DNA of 64,000 bases from Brassica napus (lineage: Eukaryota > Streptophyta > Magnoliopsida > Brassicales > Brassicaceae), in NCBI RefSeq assembly GCF_020379485.1, contig NC_063448.1, positions 9,509,726 through 9,573,725 of the forward strand, given 5' to 3'. The notes under the pieces were generated by a model. It was given only the letters and a program-made list of their open reading frames with translations. It was not told the origin of the DNA and searched no databases. Below are positions 22,899 to 33,783 of this stretch, piece after piece (positions within the stretch are counted from its first letter, which is position 1; every line of letters starts with the position of its first letter). The position numbers and the translations under genes were made by a program.

Positions 22899-25724
22899 AT
22901 GAGAATCTCAGGCTACGGAATCGTTGTTCTCTCTGTAATCGTATTCTATTACCTCGATCGTAGCGTTCACGCGCGTCCCGTTGTCCTCGTCCTCTCCAAC
23001 GACGATCTCAACAGCGGCGGAGACGATCCCGGAGTAGGAGACTCCTCCGACTTCGACGAATTCGGCGAATCCGAACCCAAGTCCGAAGAGGAGCTCGATC
23101 CTGGTTCGTGGCGACGGATGTTCGAGCCGGACGACGACTCAACCGTCGAAGCCGCGTCGCCGCAGTACTTCTCCGGCCTCCACAAGATTCTCTCGGCGGC
23201 GAGCGAGGGAAACGATAGGTTGATGGAGGAAGCGGTGGATGAGATAGAGGCGGCTTCTTCGTCCGGAGATCCGCACTCGCAGTCGCTGATGGGATTCGTG
23301 TACGGGACAGGGATGATGAGGGAGAAGAGCAAAAGCAAATCCTTCCTTCACCATAACTTCGCAGCTGAAGGTGGGAACATGCAGTCAAAGATGACACTTG
23401 CCTTCACGTATCTGCGACAAGATGTAAGCTAAAGGATTATTATTATTATTCTAATTATTATTATCTGAGTTTAAGCTTTTGAGTTTGTTATTTGATTGGC
23501 CCTTGTGTTTGCAGATGCATGATAAAGCTGTGAAACTATACGCTGAACTAGCAGAAACCGCTGTGAATAGTTTCCTGATCTCAAAGGACTCTCCCGTCGT
23601 GGAACCAACTAGAATTCACAGCGGGACTGAAGAGAACAAAGGCGCTCTAAGGAAATCACGAGGGGAGGAGGATGAGGATTTTCAGATATTGGAGTATCAA
23701 GCACAAAAAGGCAATGCTGCGGCTATGTACAAGATTGGACTGTTCTACTACTTTGGTCTGCGAGGGTTAAGGCGTGATCACACCAAGGCGTTGCACTGGT
23801 TTTCAAAGGCGGTGGAGAAAGGAGAGCCGAGGTCTATGGAGCTTTTGGGGGAGATATATGCTCGAGGAGCTGGTGTTGAGAGAAATTATACCAAGGCGCT
23901 TGAATGGCTTACACTTGCAGCGAAAGAAGGTCTATATTCAGCGTTTAATGGGATTGGCTACTTGTATGTTAAAGGGTATGGAGTAGAGAAGAAAAACTAC
24001 ACTAAGGTTGGTCTCAAAACTCCCAGGATTTACTCGGTATCTGACTTGAGGTTTAGCTTTGTTGATTTAGCAGGAATATATACGATGAATATAATATAGG
24101 AACTTATGAATCTAACGTTCCATTGTAATATGGCTTCAAATGTAGGCAAAGGAATATTTTGAAAAGGCTGTTGACAATGAAGACCCCAGTGGGCATTATA
24201 ACCTTGGGGTTCTGTATCTTAAAGGCATCGGAGTCAAAAGGGATGTGAGACAGGCAACAAAATACTTCTTTGTTGCTGCAAATGCTGGTCAGCCAAAGGC
24301 TTTCTATCAACTTGCCAAGATGTTCCATACTGGAGTTGGGCTTAAGAAGAACCTGGAAATGGTAACATACTTTTAAATTTCTAACTCTATTTTTGCCTAA
24401 CCATGGAGGATGGTAGATGCAATGATTCTTAAATCCAGAGGGATGAAACTCTTTAAAAAAATTGGCTGCCTGCTCTTATAAACTTCAGAACGTAAGCCAT
24501 ATTTCAATGTTTTATTATGGAGGCAAGGGAATGTTTGTGATTAGCTATAACGTATATTTATTAAGACATCGAAGTGTAATATGTTTGTCTCCACTAGGGC
24601 GTATGTTTACCCTATTTCAGATTTCTTAGGCATATTTCCTTGAACACTTTGGGCACATATTATTGTGGGACTTTATTCTTTAATTGTTTGTTCACTTTCC
24701 TTGCATTTTGGTTACAGGCAACTTCGTTCTATAAGTTAGTAGCAGAAAGAGGACCATGGAGTTCTCTCTCTAGATGGGCGCTTGAAGCTTACCTTAAAGG
24801 AGATGTGGGTAAGGCTTTAATCTTATACTCGAGAATGGCAGAGATGGGTTATGAAGTAGCACAAAGTAATGCTGCATGGATCCTCGACAAATACGGTGAA
24901 AGAAGCATGTGCATGGGAGTATCTGGGTTTTGCACGGACAAAGAGAGTCATGAGAGAGCACATTCGTTGTGGTGGCGTGCATCTGAACAAGGCAATGAAC
25001 ATGCTGCTCTCCTTATTGGAGATGCATATTACTATGGCCGGGTTAGTTTTCCTACTATTTTGAAATTAAATCATGGACCAATAACGTTCGAATAAGATGT
25101 GAATCAGCTAGAAAATCTAAATTTCTCTCTGCTCATTATTGGATCTCTGATTAGGGTACTGAGAGAGATTATGTGCGTGCGGCTGAGGCATACATGCATG
25201 CTAAATCACAGTCAAACGCGCAAGCAATGTTCAACCTAGGTTACATGCATGAGCATGGACAAGGGCTTCCCTTTGACCTGCATCTAGCAAAACGTTACTA
25301 CGATCAAGCACTTCAGAGCGATGCAGCAGCTAAATTGCCAGTCACACTTGCTCTCGCCAGCTTATGGCTACGTAGAAACTATGCTGATACCTTCCTGGTA
25401 AACTTCAAACCCCGATTTTTTTTTCTTAGTTCCTATAATCTTGATCGAAATGACAAAAGTGGATACGTATTTTCTTTATACTGATAGGTGAGAGTTGTGG
25501 ATTCATTGCCAGAAGTGTATCCAAAGGTAGAGGCTTGGATTGAGAATGTGGTGTTTGACGAAGGTAACGCGACAATCCTCACACTTTTTGTCTGTCTTAT
25601 TACGATTCTCTATCTCCGAGAGAGACAACGAAGACAAGTTGTTGTCCCCGATCCTGTGGGAGGCGATGTGGCTCAACCTCTCGATGCTGAGGTGGCACAA
25701 CACCTGGCTGCATTCCCACGGTGA
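22899..25724 (+). CDS. HRD3A: HRD3A/EBS5, SEL1-repeat adaptor of the HRD1 ERAD ligase
   Basis: HRD3A (SEL1L/Hrd3p homologue) sits in the ER membrane, recognises misfolded glycoproteins in the lumen and delivers them to the HRD1 ubiquitin ligase. Six exons (22899-23423, 23515-24006, 24146-24361, 24718-25041, 25155-25397, 25488-25724) sum to 678 residues in frame, the length I recall for Arabidopsis EBS5 (At1g18260). Visible features: an N-terminal signal sequence ([20 protein letters not shown]), an acidic luminal stretch, many SEL1-type TPR repeats (such as [46 protein letters not shown]), and a C-terminal membrane segment ([14 protein letters not shown]) followed by a short basic tail. The upstream sequence carries duplicated ACGTGGC elements. 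Confidence 0.95.
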
Positions 25725-25949
25725 TGAGGTGATCATCGTCTTCTTCATACAACCATATTTTGGTTTTTATTGTACAGTTTAAGAAGTTTTTGTGGGATCG
25801 CGGCTTTTTTCTGCAACTTATCTTGTTGGGCCTAAGTCTCTTAATAGATGTATCTTCTTACGTTATTTTAACCAAACTAAAAGCCCAGTTTCTTAACTTT
25901 TAATCTTTTGGGTTATAACGTGCCTCTGAGTGTAAGCTGTTAAAAAGTA

Positions 25950-26195
25950 CTCTTCCTGTTCCAAAATAGTTATGTTTTGGATGAAAGTACAAGAATTAAG
26001 ACATACATATTTTTTTTAAAAGTAACACTAAAAATATTAAATAAATCTAATCCAGCCAATCATCAAAAATACTATAAAACATCATTGGTCACACAGTTTT
26101 CAATGACTTTTAAACTAATTAAAAAATGTCAAACATCATGTATTTTAAAACATAAATAATTTTTCAAAACATCATTTATTATGAAACGGAGGAAG
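25950..26195. mobile_element. Stowaway-like MITE, copy 2
   Basis: Ends CTCTTCCTGTTCC and GAAACGGAGGAAG are imperfect inverted complements, flanked by TA on both sides. The AT-rich interior has CCAATCA near the middle, as in the copy at 2253-2465. No coding capacity. It lies just downstream of HRD3A. Confidence 0.6.
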
Positions 26196-26402
26196 TATTT
26201 TGTTTTTGAATTTGGAGTAGCGGGTGAAAGTAATGGTTTATTGCGTTGCGTTTACTTTAACTTTTTCACAAGAATTTTATTGTAGATTTGACTGTGGACC
26301 TTGTAGTTACCCCATTTGACAGTCAAATGTACAATAAATAAAACGTAATCAATCACAAATGCAAACGAATAATGGAAGAAGATATAAATGTGTAATATTA
26401 GA

Positions 26403-26582
26403 AGTATTTTACACATTTTCATGAATAATAGTAATCTGAATGATGCATACCTGAATTAAGCCGATAAGGACCTTTCTTAAGTATCGACGACTAAGCACAT
26501 CCACAAGATGGGCGTAATAATTAGGAGTATTTTACACATTTTCATGAATAATAGTAATCTGAATGATGCATACCTGAATTAA
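26403..26582. repeat. 57-base direct repeat, two copies
   Basis: The segment 26403-26459 is repeated without change at 26526-26582, an offset of 123 bases. Each copy starts AGTATTTTACACATTTTC and ends ACCTGAATTAA. The spacer is unrelated. It may be a local duplication; it lies about 400 bases upstream of the thaumatin-like gene. Confidence 0.85.
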
Positions 26583-26994
26583 ATACATACAGTTTACGTT
26601 TTACATTTGTGGATGATGCTTATACTAGAGATCGCTTTTTAGTAGTGATGGTTGTTTATATGATTAAGACAAAACTAGAGTGTTTGCTCCTTAATAATTT
26701 GATAATGTATAGTTAACTCATATTTCAAATTCTACGAAGAATGATTAATCAGTGTCACTTGACAACGAAACTGCTGATGAAAGGACAGTTTACATTATTT
26801 TGACTGTGAAAAGAAAAAGCTATCACGCACTAACTGGTCTGACAGTCTCGAGACATGTGGTAACATTTTCATTATTACATTCCAAAAATAATATCCACAG
26901 ACAACTTTTTCCCTTAAATTCCATAAAAAGCACTGAGAACTGAGCAGAAACAAATTCTTCAGAGTCTCACTCTTGCTCAAGTGGAGCTCCAACA

Positions 26995-27945
26995 ATGGCT
27001 TCACTAAACCTCTTCACCTTCGCTTTCCTTCTTCTTATCTCTCACGCTTCAGGTTTTTTTTTTAATATTAGAAATCTATTTATTATTCACATTTTAGTTT
27101 TAAATACTGAAAAACTATGTCTCACGTTTATTAGATTTGTAAATATTTTAGTTGCAGATTCTCTAATCACATGTTGATTTGTTCTTCGTTGTGACCAGCT
27201 TCAACGGTAGTATTCCTCAACAAATGCAGATATCCAGTGTGGCCAGGCATCCAGCCCAGCGCCGGCCAAAACATACTCGCCGGCGGTGGATTTAAGCTTC
27301 CTGCTAACAAAGCCTACACCCTTCAGCTCCCACCGCTTTGGTCCGGCCGCTTCTGAGGTCGCCACGGCTGCACATTCGACAGATCTGGCCGTGGTCGCTG
27401 CGCCACCGGAGATTGCGGCGGTTCTCTCACCTGCAACGGTGCCGGCGGTTCACCTCCGGCCACTCTCGCAGAAATCACCCTCGGACAAGAGCTTGACTTC
27501 TATGACGTCAGCCTCGTCGACGGGTCTGTAAACTCTTAACATCAAATTTGCTACTCTTATTACAAATCTAACTAAAGTGTTTTTGTGTAATGACAGTTAT
27601 AACCTCGCTATGTCGATAATGCCGGTGAAAGGTAGAGGTCAATGTAGCTACGCCGGTTGTGTAAGCGATCTAAACCGGATGTGTCCGGTTGGGTTACAAG
27701 TCCGGTCACGCAACGGGAAACGGGTGTTAGCCTGTAAAAGCGCTTGCTCTGCCTTCAACTCACCACAGTACTGTTGTACCGGCACGTTCGGTAACCCACT
27801 CACCTGCAAGCCAACGTCTTACTCCAAAATCTTCAAGGTCGCTTGCCCTAAAGCTTATTCTTACGCTTACGACGACCCAACCAGCATCGCAACTTGTTCC
27901 AAGGCTAACTACATCGTCACCTTTTGCCCTCACCATCGCCGTTAA
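26995..27945 (+). pseudogene. Thaumatin-like protein (ATLP-1 type) with a premature stop
   Basis: Thaumatin-like (PR-5) proteins are secreted, with antifungal or developmental roles. Three exons (26995-27052, 27199-27523, 27597-27945) would encode 243 residues, the length I recall for Arabidopsis ATLP-1 (At1g18250): a signal peptide (LFTFAFLLLISHASG), the Cys-rich thaumatin fold and the conserved C-terminus. The start is the ATG at 26995. Codon 72 (27354-27356) is TGA where the family has Trp, in the stretch WSGRF-W-GRHGC. The rest keeps frame, intact splice sites and its cysteines, so this is a single recent nonsense change or a base error. If real, translation stops after 71 residues and the protein is lost. 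Confidence 0.88.
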
Positions 27946-28640
27946 GGTTACAATTATTAAGAACAAGGCATTTCTCTGTTAGCAACAACATCTTGTGTTA
28001 TGTAATCGGGAATCTTTGAGGTTTATGTCTCTACAATTGTAACACTCTTGAAATGCAAAATCCTATAACAATATCAATATCAGTAGATTTGTTATTGATT
28101 GGAACAACACTTAAAAAATAACTATTTTCCATTTTATTAAGGTATTTACTTAAGAACAGACAACTAACAAGTGATGGACGTGTGAGGTATAGATCCTCTT
28201 GTGAAAAGTAAGCAAGCAAAGACCAGGGCCGGCTTAGTGTAATGCAGGTCATGTTACAGAAACTTACAATGGGCCTAACTTTTTATTGGGCCCTTTCAAT
28301 AGCAATTATATATCTTCTACAGCATACTAAAATTCGATTACAGTCTAAATATACACCCAGACTTTGATAATAATCAGACTAGCATAATAGTTTTTACTAA
28401 CCCTACCAAAACAAAAAGGGCAACTATTTGTTTTTTTTTTTTTTTTATCTTATTGCCAATATATATATATGCAAAGTTCATACTAAATGATACTACTGGA
28501 CTCGATCATGCTTACTCAACCCTAAATTACGTGTATCTTTCTCACATCTTTGGTGACATAAAGCAACAAGACTGAAACAGAAACCTAACCGTCTGGTTTG
28601 ATTAGGATAAAGGATTTGATATTTGCAAAGGGTTGAATGT

Positions 28641-28853
28641 GAAATACAGCTAAAGTTTTAGATGTCTAGTTTACAGAATAATTAGTATGTTAAAAAGGAA
28701 AAATGACCCCAATATGAAATACAGCTAAAGTTTTAGATGTCTAATTTACATACCTATTAGTATGTTAGAAAGGAATAATGACCCCAATGTGAAATACAGC
28801 TAAAGTTGTAGATGTCTAATTTACGGAACTACTACTGTATTACTACTCTATTA
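28641..28853. repeat. 75-base tandem repeat interrupted by the Harbinger element
   Basis: Units start with GAAATACAGCTAAAG at 28641, 28716 and 28791, giving an exact 75-base period. Units 1 and 2 end with GTATGTTA, then AAAGGAA and ATGACCCC. Unit 3 stops at 28853 (TTA) and resumes at 30681 with the same GTATGTTAAAAAGGAAAAAT phrase, so the transposon at 28854-30677 landed in this third unit. Confidence 0.85.
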
Positions 28854-30677
28854 GAGCATGCGCAACGGGGGATGACCCCGAATCCTTAGCGTTTAATGGT
28901 TTCATTAGTTTTAATATAATAATAATATTAAGCTTAATAAACGTAAGGATTGGTCCGTAATTAGGTGGTTGACGGACTCGATCCCTGTGTTACGTGTCCG
29001 AATTTGAGTGGACCAGGTCGCTTTTGTGTTTCGTATGGGGAAAAAATGGGTCATTTCAACCGAAGCAAAGAAAAAAAAATATTCTCGACTCTCGACGGCG
29101 ATTTTCTCGACCCACCATCGCGATTGGTCTCCTTCGGATCCTCAAGGTAAATAGAAGGCTTATCTTCTAAAATATTTATTATTTACAGGAGGGATACCTA
29201 ATAATGTTGTCATCATCATCATCATCATCCGATGAACTCGAAGAAAGATTGGATGAAGTTTTCGACGAAATCCTCGAAGATACATACAACAATATAGTGG
29301 AGGCCCAAACCAATAATCAACGGAGACGTGCTTATGTAGAACGAAACCGTGAAGCAGACCACAACCGTTTATGGAATGACTACTTCAGCGAAGACTCGAC
29401 ATACTCGGCACAGTTATACAGACGGCGTTTCCGCATGAACAAGGATTTATTCATGCGTATTGTCCATGACCTCTCAGATAACGTTCCGTTCTTTCAACAT
29501 AGACAAGATGCAACCGGGAGGTTTGGTTTTTCTCCACTTCAAAAATGTACGGCAGCAACTCGTCAGCTTGCTTATGGTTCTGCGGCTGACACGGTTGACG
29601 AGTATCTCCGACTTGGTGAGAGCACAGCACTTTTGTGTTTACATAAGTTCACTGATGGAATCATCCGGTTATTTGGAGATGAGTATCTACGAAGACCCAC
29701 ACCAGAGGATCTTCAACGACTACTCGATATTGGAGAGAGCCGCGGGTTTCCTGGGATGGTCGGGAGCATTGATTGTATGCATTGGGAGTGGAAAATTGCC
29801 CAACCGCTTGGAAAGGACAATACGCACGTGGATCAGGAAAACCGACAATTGTATTAGAGGCTGTAGCTTCACACGATCTTTGGATATGGCATGCCTTTTT
29901 GGTCCTCCAGGTACCTTATACGATATCAATGTCCTCGATCGGTCTCCTGTTTTTGATGACATTTTAGAAGGTCGGGCCCCCAGGGTAAAGTATGTGGTCA
30001 ACGAACACACGTATTAGTTGGTGTACTAGCTCACAGACGGTATATATCCAAAATTGTCAACATTTATCCAATCTATCACACTCCCTCAATGTCGTAAACA
30101 TGAGTTATTTTCTAAAGTTCAAGAAGCAACCCGAAAAGATGTGGAGCGGGCTTTTGGAGTACTACAATCCCGGTTTGCGATTGCGAGAAACCCGGCTCTT
30201 TCAATGAACAAAGCAAAGATAGGGAAGATTATGAGAACATGTATCATACTACACAATATGATAGTCGAAAATGAACGAGATGGATACATTCGTTACGATA
30301 TATCTGAATTTGAAGGAGACGTCACCAGAAGTTCAGAGGTCGAAACCGAGAGGCCTACGAATCTGAATAATATGTTTCTCAATCGGAATGATCTTCGTGA
30401 TAGGCATATGCATGAACGATTGAAGAATGATTTAATCGAAAATATTTGGAAAAAATTTGGTGATCAAGATTAATAATTAGTTTATCTTTATATTTAATCA
30501 TTGTATCTTTATTTTTAATCAATGTATCTTTATATTTTATCTTCTAATAAATAAAAATTAAATTTCACTTTTAAAAAAATATATTGGACACACTATTTTT
30601 ACTAGAGTTTTTAACTATTCAAAAAAAATATATATACTAAAATAATGGTAAGGATTCCGAGAACATTGCATATGTTC
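28854..30677 (+). mobile_element. PIF/Harbinger DNA transposon, decayed
   Basis: The left end GAGCATGCGCAACG and the right end (as inverse complement GAACATATGCAATG) form imperfect terminal inverted repeats, both followed further inside by GAATCCTTA on the element's own strand. TTA directly flanks both ends (28851-28853 and 30678-30680), the target duplication of this superfamily. Removing the element and one TTA restores the 75-base tandem repeat. It encodes a broken transposase; the Myb-like partner ORF of autonomous Harbingers is not seen. Confidence 0.88.
29204..30473 (+). pseudogene. Harbinger (ALP1-like) transposase remnant
   Basis: The N-terminal part (29204-29790) is open and matches plant Harbinger transposases (YRRRFRMNKDLFMRIV, then GSIDCMHWEWK with the first catalytic Asp). 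Two frameshifts follow: one base is missing near 29796 (before CPTAWKGQYARG) and one in the T run near 29896 (before GPPGTL). Two in-frame TAG codons lie at about 30015 and 30027. The region with the second Asp (DINVLDRSPVF) and the Glu motif (DVERAFGVLQSRF) remain legible. No functional DDE transposase can be made from this copy. Confidence 0.88.
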
Positions 30678-31149
30678 TTAGTATGTTAAAAAGGAAAAAT
30701 GACCCCACTGTATTAAATTATTAATTATCATGCCGCGTAAAGGAGCGTGTGTACGTGACGCGTTTACCGCGTTGGATTGAGACACATTTCCCCGTCACGA
30801 CTCGCGTAGCATCTTTTTGAATCATCAACGAAGGCTTCCTCGAACTTTTCTTTTTTTTTGAGCAACTCCTCGAACTTTTCTTTATAATGCAGCATTTACG
30901 AAACAAACAAAGGTTTTCTTTTCTGTCCATATACAAATAAACAAACTTATTACTACTACTGTAATCTGTAATGTACTCCTATTATCTTTTTGAATTTTTT
31001 TATTTTTAAAGATTTCACAATAACGGAAACGGATTGACTACAACTTGGCGAATAAGAGAAATGGTCTGTTAAAGAGTAGTATTCTAATGAGAAATGAAGG
31101 AAACCCAATAGTAATAACTTAATGCTTAAAAATGAAAATCTCATGAAGC

Positions 31150-31196
31150 CACGTGAGGTGACAAGGTCGCGTGTACCTTAAATCTCGTAACACGTG
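31150..31196. promoter_or_regulatory. Two G-boxes upstream of CML27
   Basis: CACGTG occurs at 31150-31155 and 31191-31196, about 540-580 bases before the CML27 start codon. G-boxes bind bZIP and bHLH factors, including those acting in ABA and light responses. Their use by this gene is inferred from position only. Confidence 0.5.
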
Positions 31197-31626
31197 GGAA
31201 GTTTCACTATATAAGAGTACTAAGATATTGGTATTTTACCTAGAATTAGGAGTATAAAAGTATTTAGACAGAAGTTTACGTAAACGTCTCTAAATCACCA
31301 AAATAAAAAACTACAGTATGTAATTGTTTTTTTTTTTTTTTGAAAAAGTACAGTTGTAATTGTTTATACCGCTGTTTCTCTTCCGATTAATAAAAATGAA
31401 ATTAAAGCGTATTATTAACTGAGAGAGTAATCTCTTAATCCGTAAAAGAATTTTATTAACATGTACTACAATATGTAAATGTGTTTAATTTAATTAAAAA
31501 AAATCACGAAAATTCGATAATAATAAAATGAAAAGAAATCAAAACCGTAAAAGATTCGATTCAAAATGTATAACCAATAGCTATCAAAACACGTAGCTTG
31601 TGGAATAGAGAAGAAAAAAAACGGTC

Positions 31627-31634
31627 TATAAAAG
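31627..31634 (+). promoter_or_regulatory. CML27: TATA box of CML27
   Basis: TATAAAAG lies 105 bases upstream of the CML27 ATG, leaving room for a 5' leader of about 70 bases that is rich in C, T and A. The position is typical for a plant TATA promoter. Confidence 0.65.
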
Positions 31635-31731
31635 GTCAAACTCAGTAAGGCTCACACATCCACAAGCCTCTAACAAATTTTTCTCCAAAACCTCTCTCTA
31701 ACATTTTACCTTTAACACAAAAGAAAAAAAA

Positions 31732-32262
31732 ATGGCAAGTGGTAACCCTGTAACCGCCAAACCCACGCCTGCACCGGTGGACATGGCGAATCCCGAGGAG
31801 CTCAAGAAGGTTTTCGACCAGTTCGACTCCAACGGCGACGGCAAGATCTCGGTGACCGAGCTCGGAGGCGTTTTCAAGGCCATGGGGACTTCCTTCACCG
31901 AGACGGAGCTCAACCGCGTCCTGGAGGAGGTCGACACCGATCGCGACGGCTTCATCAACGTGGACGAGTTCTCCGCTCTCTGCCGCTCGTCCTCCTCCGC
32001 TTCCGAGATCCGCGACGCCTTCGATTTGTACGATCAGGACAAGAACGGGCTCATCTCCGCGGCCGAGCTCCACCAGGTGCTTAACCGCCTCGGGATGTCG
32101 TGCTCCGTGGAGGACTGCACTAAGATGATCGGGCCTGTGGACGCTGACGGCGACGGGAATGTCAATTTCGAGGAGTTTCAGAAGATGATGACGTCTTCCT
32201 CCCTCGCTAACAGCAACAACGGATCCGCTCCTGCTGCGGCGGCGAACGGTGGTTCGGCCTAG
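31732..32262 (+). CDS. CML27: Calmodulin-like EF-hand protein CML27
   Basis: CML27-type proteins are small calcium sensors that change shape on binding calcium and relay the signal to partners. The single exon encodes 176 residues and matches the Arabidopsis protein I recall as At1g18210. Four EF-hand loops are complete, at about residues 32-43 (DSNGDGKISVTE), 68-79 (DTDRDGFINVDE), 101-112 (DQDKNGLISAAE) and 137-148 (DADGDGNVNFEE). Each keeps the acidic residues at positions 1 and 12 and a Gly at 6, so all four should bind calcium. The N-terminal extension and the Ser/Asn/Ala-rich tail are unstructured. Codon use is unusually rich in G and C at third positions for this window. Intronless, as is common in the family. 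Confidence 0.95.
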   Translation: MASGNPVTAKPTPAPVDMANPEELKKVFDQFDSNGDGKISVTELGGVFKAMGTSFTETELNRVLEEVDTDRDGFINVDEFSALCRSSSSASEIRDAFDLYDQDKNGLISAAELHQVLNRLGMSCSVEDCTKMIGPVDADGDGNVNFEEFQKMMTSSSLANSNNGSAPAAAANGGSA

Positions 32263-32726
32263 GGTTTTCTAGATTTCGTATGAGGATCCTCTCTAAAACT
32301 GGGAAGAATAATTACTACTATGCTTCTTTTAGGTACTTTAAAAAAAAAAAAAATGTGATAAAAAAGTCTAACTTCGATCCATCGTTGTTTGGTGTTGTTC
32401 TTCTGAAAACAGATTTGCTTTTCTAATTTCCTCATCATCTACCTTCTCGATGCTATAGTTTCGAACCGTGGTTACTCTGGCTTTGAAACCGAATCAGATT
32501 TTCTACGTCTTGAAAAGTTACAAATTTTCAATGGAAACTGATTCAATCATTTTGATATTTGAATTTAGGTTTCCGTGTCTTATTTAATTTTGTTTACACC
32601 CCACTCGAATTGTTAAATGGTAAAAAACGGGAGTTTTGGTTTCGGTTTCAATGAATCTAATAATACGGTTGCTAATGCTAATAATGAATGCTGGAATCAA
32701 ATTGACTCGGTCAACGCGTAAATTTA

Positions 32727-33099
32727 GAGCATCTTCAATTGGAAAGATCCTATTGGATCTCTTAGGTAATATTTAATTATTAAATTTTTGCCAAGAGATT
32801 TTGTTAAAGTAATTTTGTTTTCTTAGCTCCAATGGTAAAACTCTATTAGAGATTCTTAAAACAAACACTTGTGCATGTGTGTGTCTGTGAATGTTCCTTT
32901 TCTCATTGTTGTATGTAACCACTGAATGAATCAACAAACTCAAACTCTATTAGGTAATGTTTTGACACGTGCCTCCTAAGAGAGGTGTCTTAACTCTCTT
33001 AATTAAGAGACATGCCTTAGATTTTCATCAATTTTTCTTTTTTTTTTAATTCATAATTGGGCCAAAAGACCCATTTAAGAGTCTCTATTAAACATGCTC
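32727..33099. mobile_element. Tourist-like MITE (Harbinger-type)
   Basis: The 373-base segment starts GAGCATCTTCAATTGG and ends with CATGCTC, whose inverse complement GAGCATG matches the start. TTA directly flanks both sides (32724-32726 and 33100-33102). The first bases (GAGCAT) equal those of the Harbinger element at 28854, and the TTA duplication fits that superfamily. It has no coding capacity and lies between CML27 and the golgin gene. Confidence 0.75.
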
Positions 33100-33783
33100 T
33101 TATATTCGCGACCTTACTACTGTGCATTGTTATTTTCGTTTCCTTTTCGTATTAATTTTTTTTATAGAAAGTTGTACAAGTATAATTGTATAAAACATAA
33201 TACTGCGCGTGAATCCATTTTTTGTTATTCAAGTGTAATAATAAGCAACTCGAGAAAGAGAATCCAGTTGGGCACCAAAGAAAAAGGATGGAGGCTAAAA
33301 AGAATGGAATCCTATAAAGAGATGTGGAATTCCAATACTCCTTCGAGTAAGGAATAATCGCATGGCAGGCAAAAAAAAGAAGTTCAACTTGTTTGTGAAT
33401 TCTTATAAAGCCTGCTTTTGGCCCAAGTAGCTATCTTTTGTTTAATTTATGCACTCGTTTACAAATCAAACCTAACCCTGAGTGAGTTCGGTCCGTCAAA
33501 TGTCAAAAACAAAAACCCAAACGTTGAATACCACAGAAGAGAAGAGCACACAACACAATGATAAAGAAATTATTGAACCAACAGACAAATTAATCTTGAA
33601 CCGGAAAACAGAACCGGATTCGGTTTGGTTGGTGTGGAGTTTCTTTCTGGGTTAGCTAATTTACACCCTCCAAATCTTTTCTTCTTCTTCTTCTCCGATG
33701 GGATGTGACTAATTCAGGATCACTTTGGGTGACTAAGCATTTGCTCTTTAAAATCTCAATTTTTAAAAAGGACAGTGAAGAAA

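Noticed and set aside
23008..23397. Arg/Ser-rich minus-strand frames over HRD3A exon 1
   Set aside because: Shadow frames of the GC-rich HRD3A coding strand.
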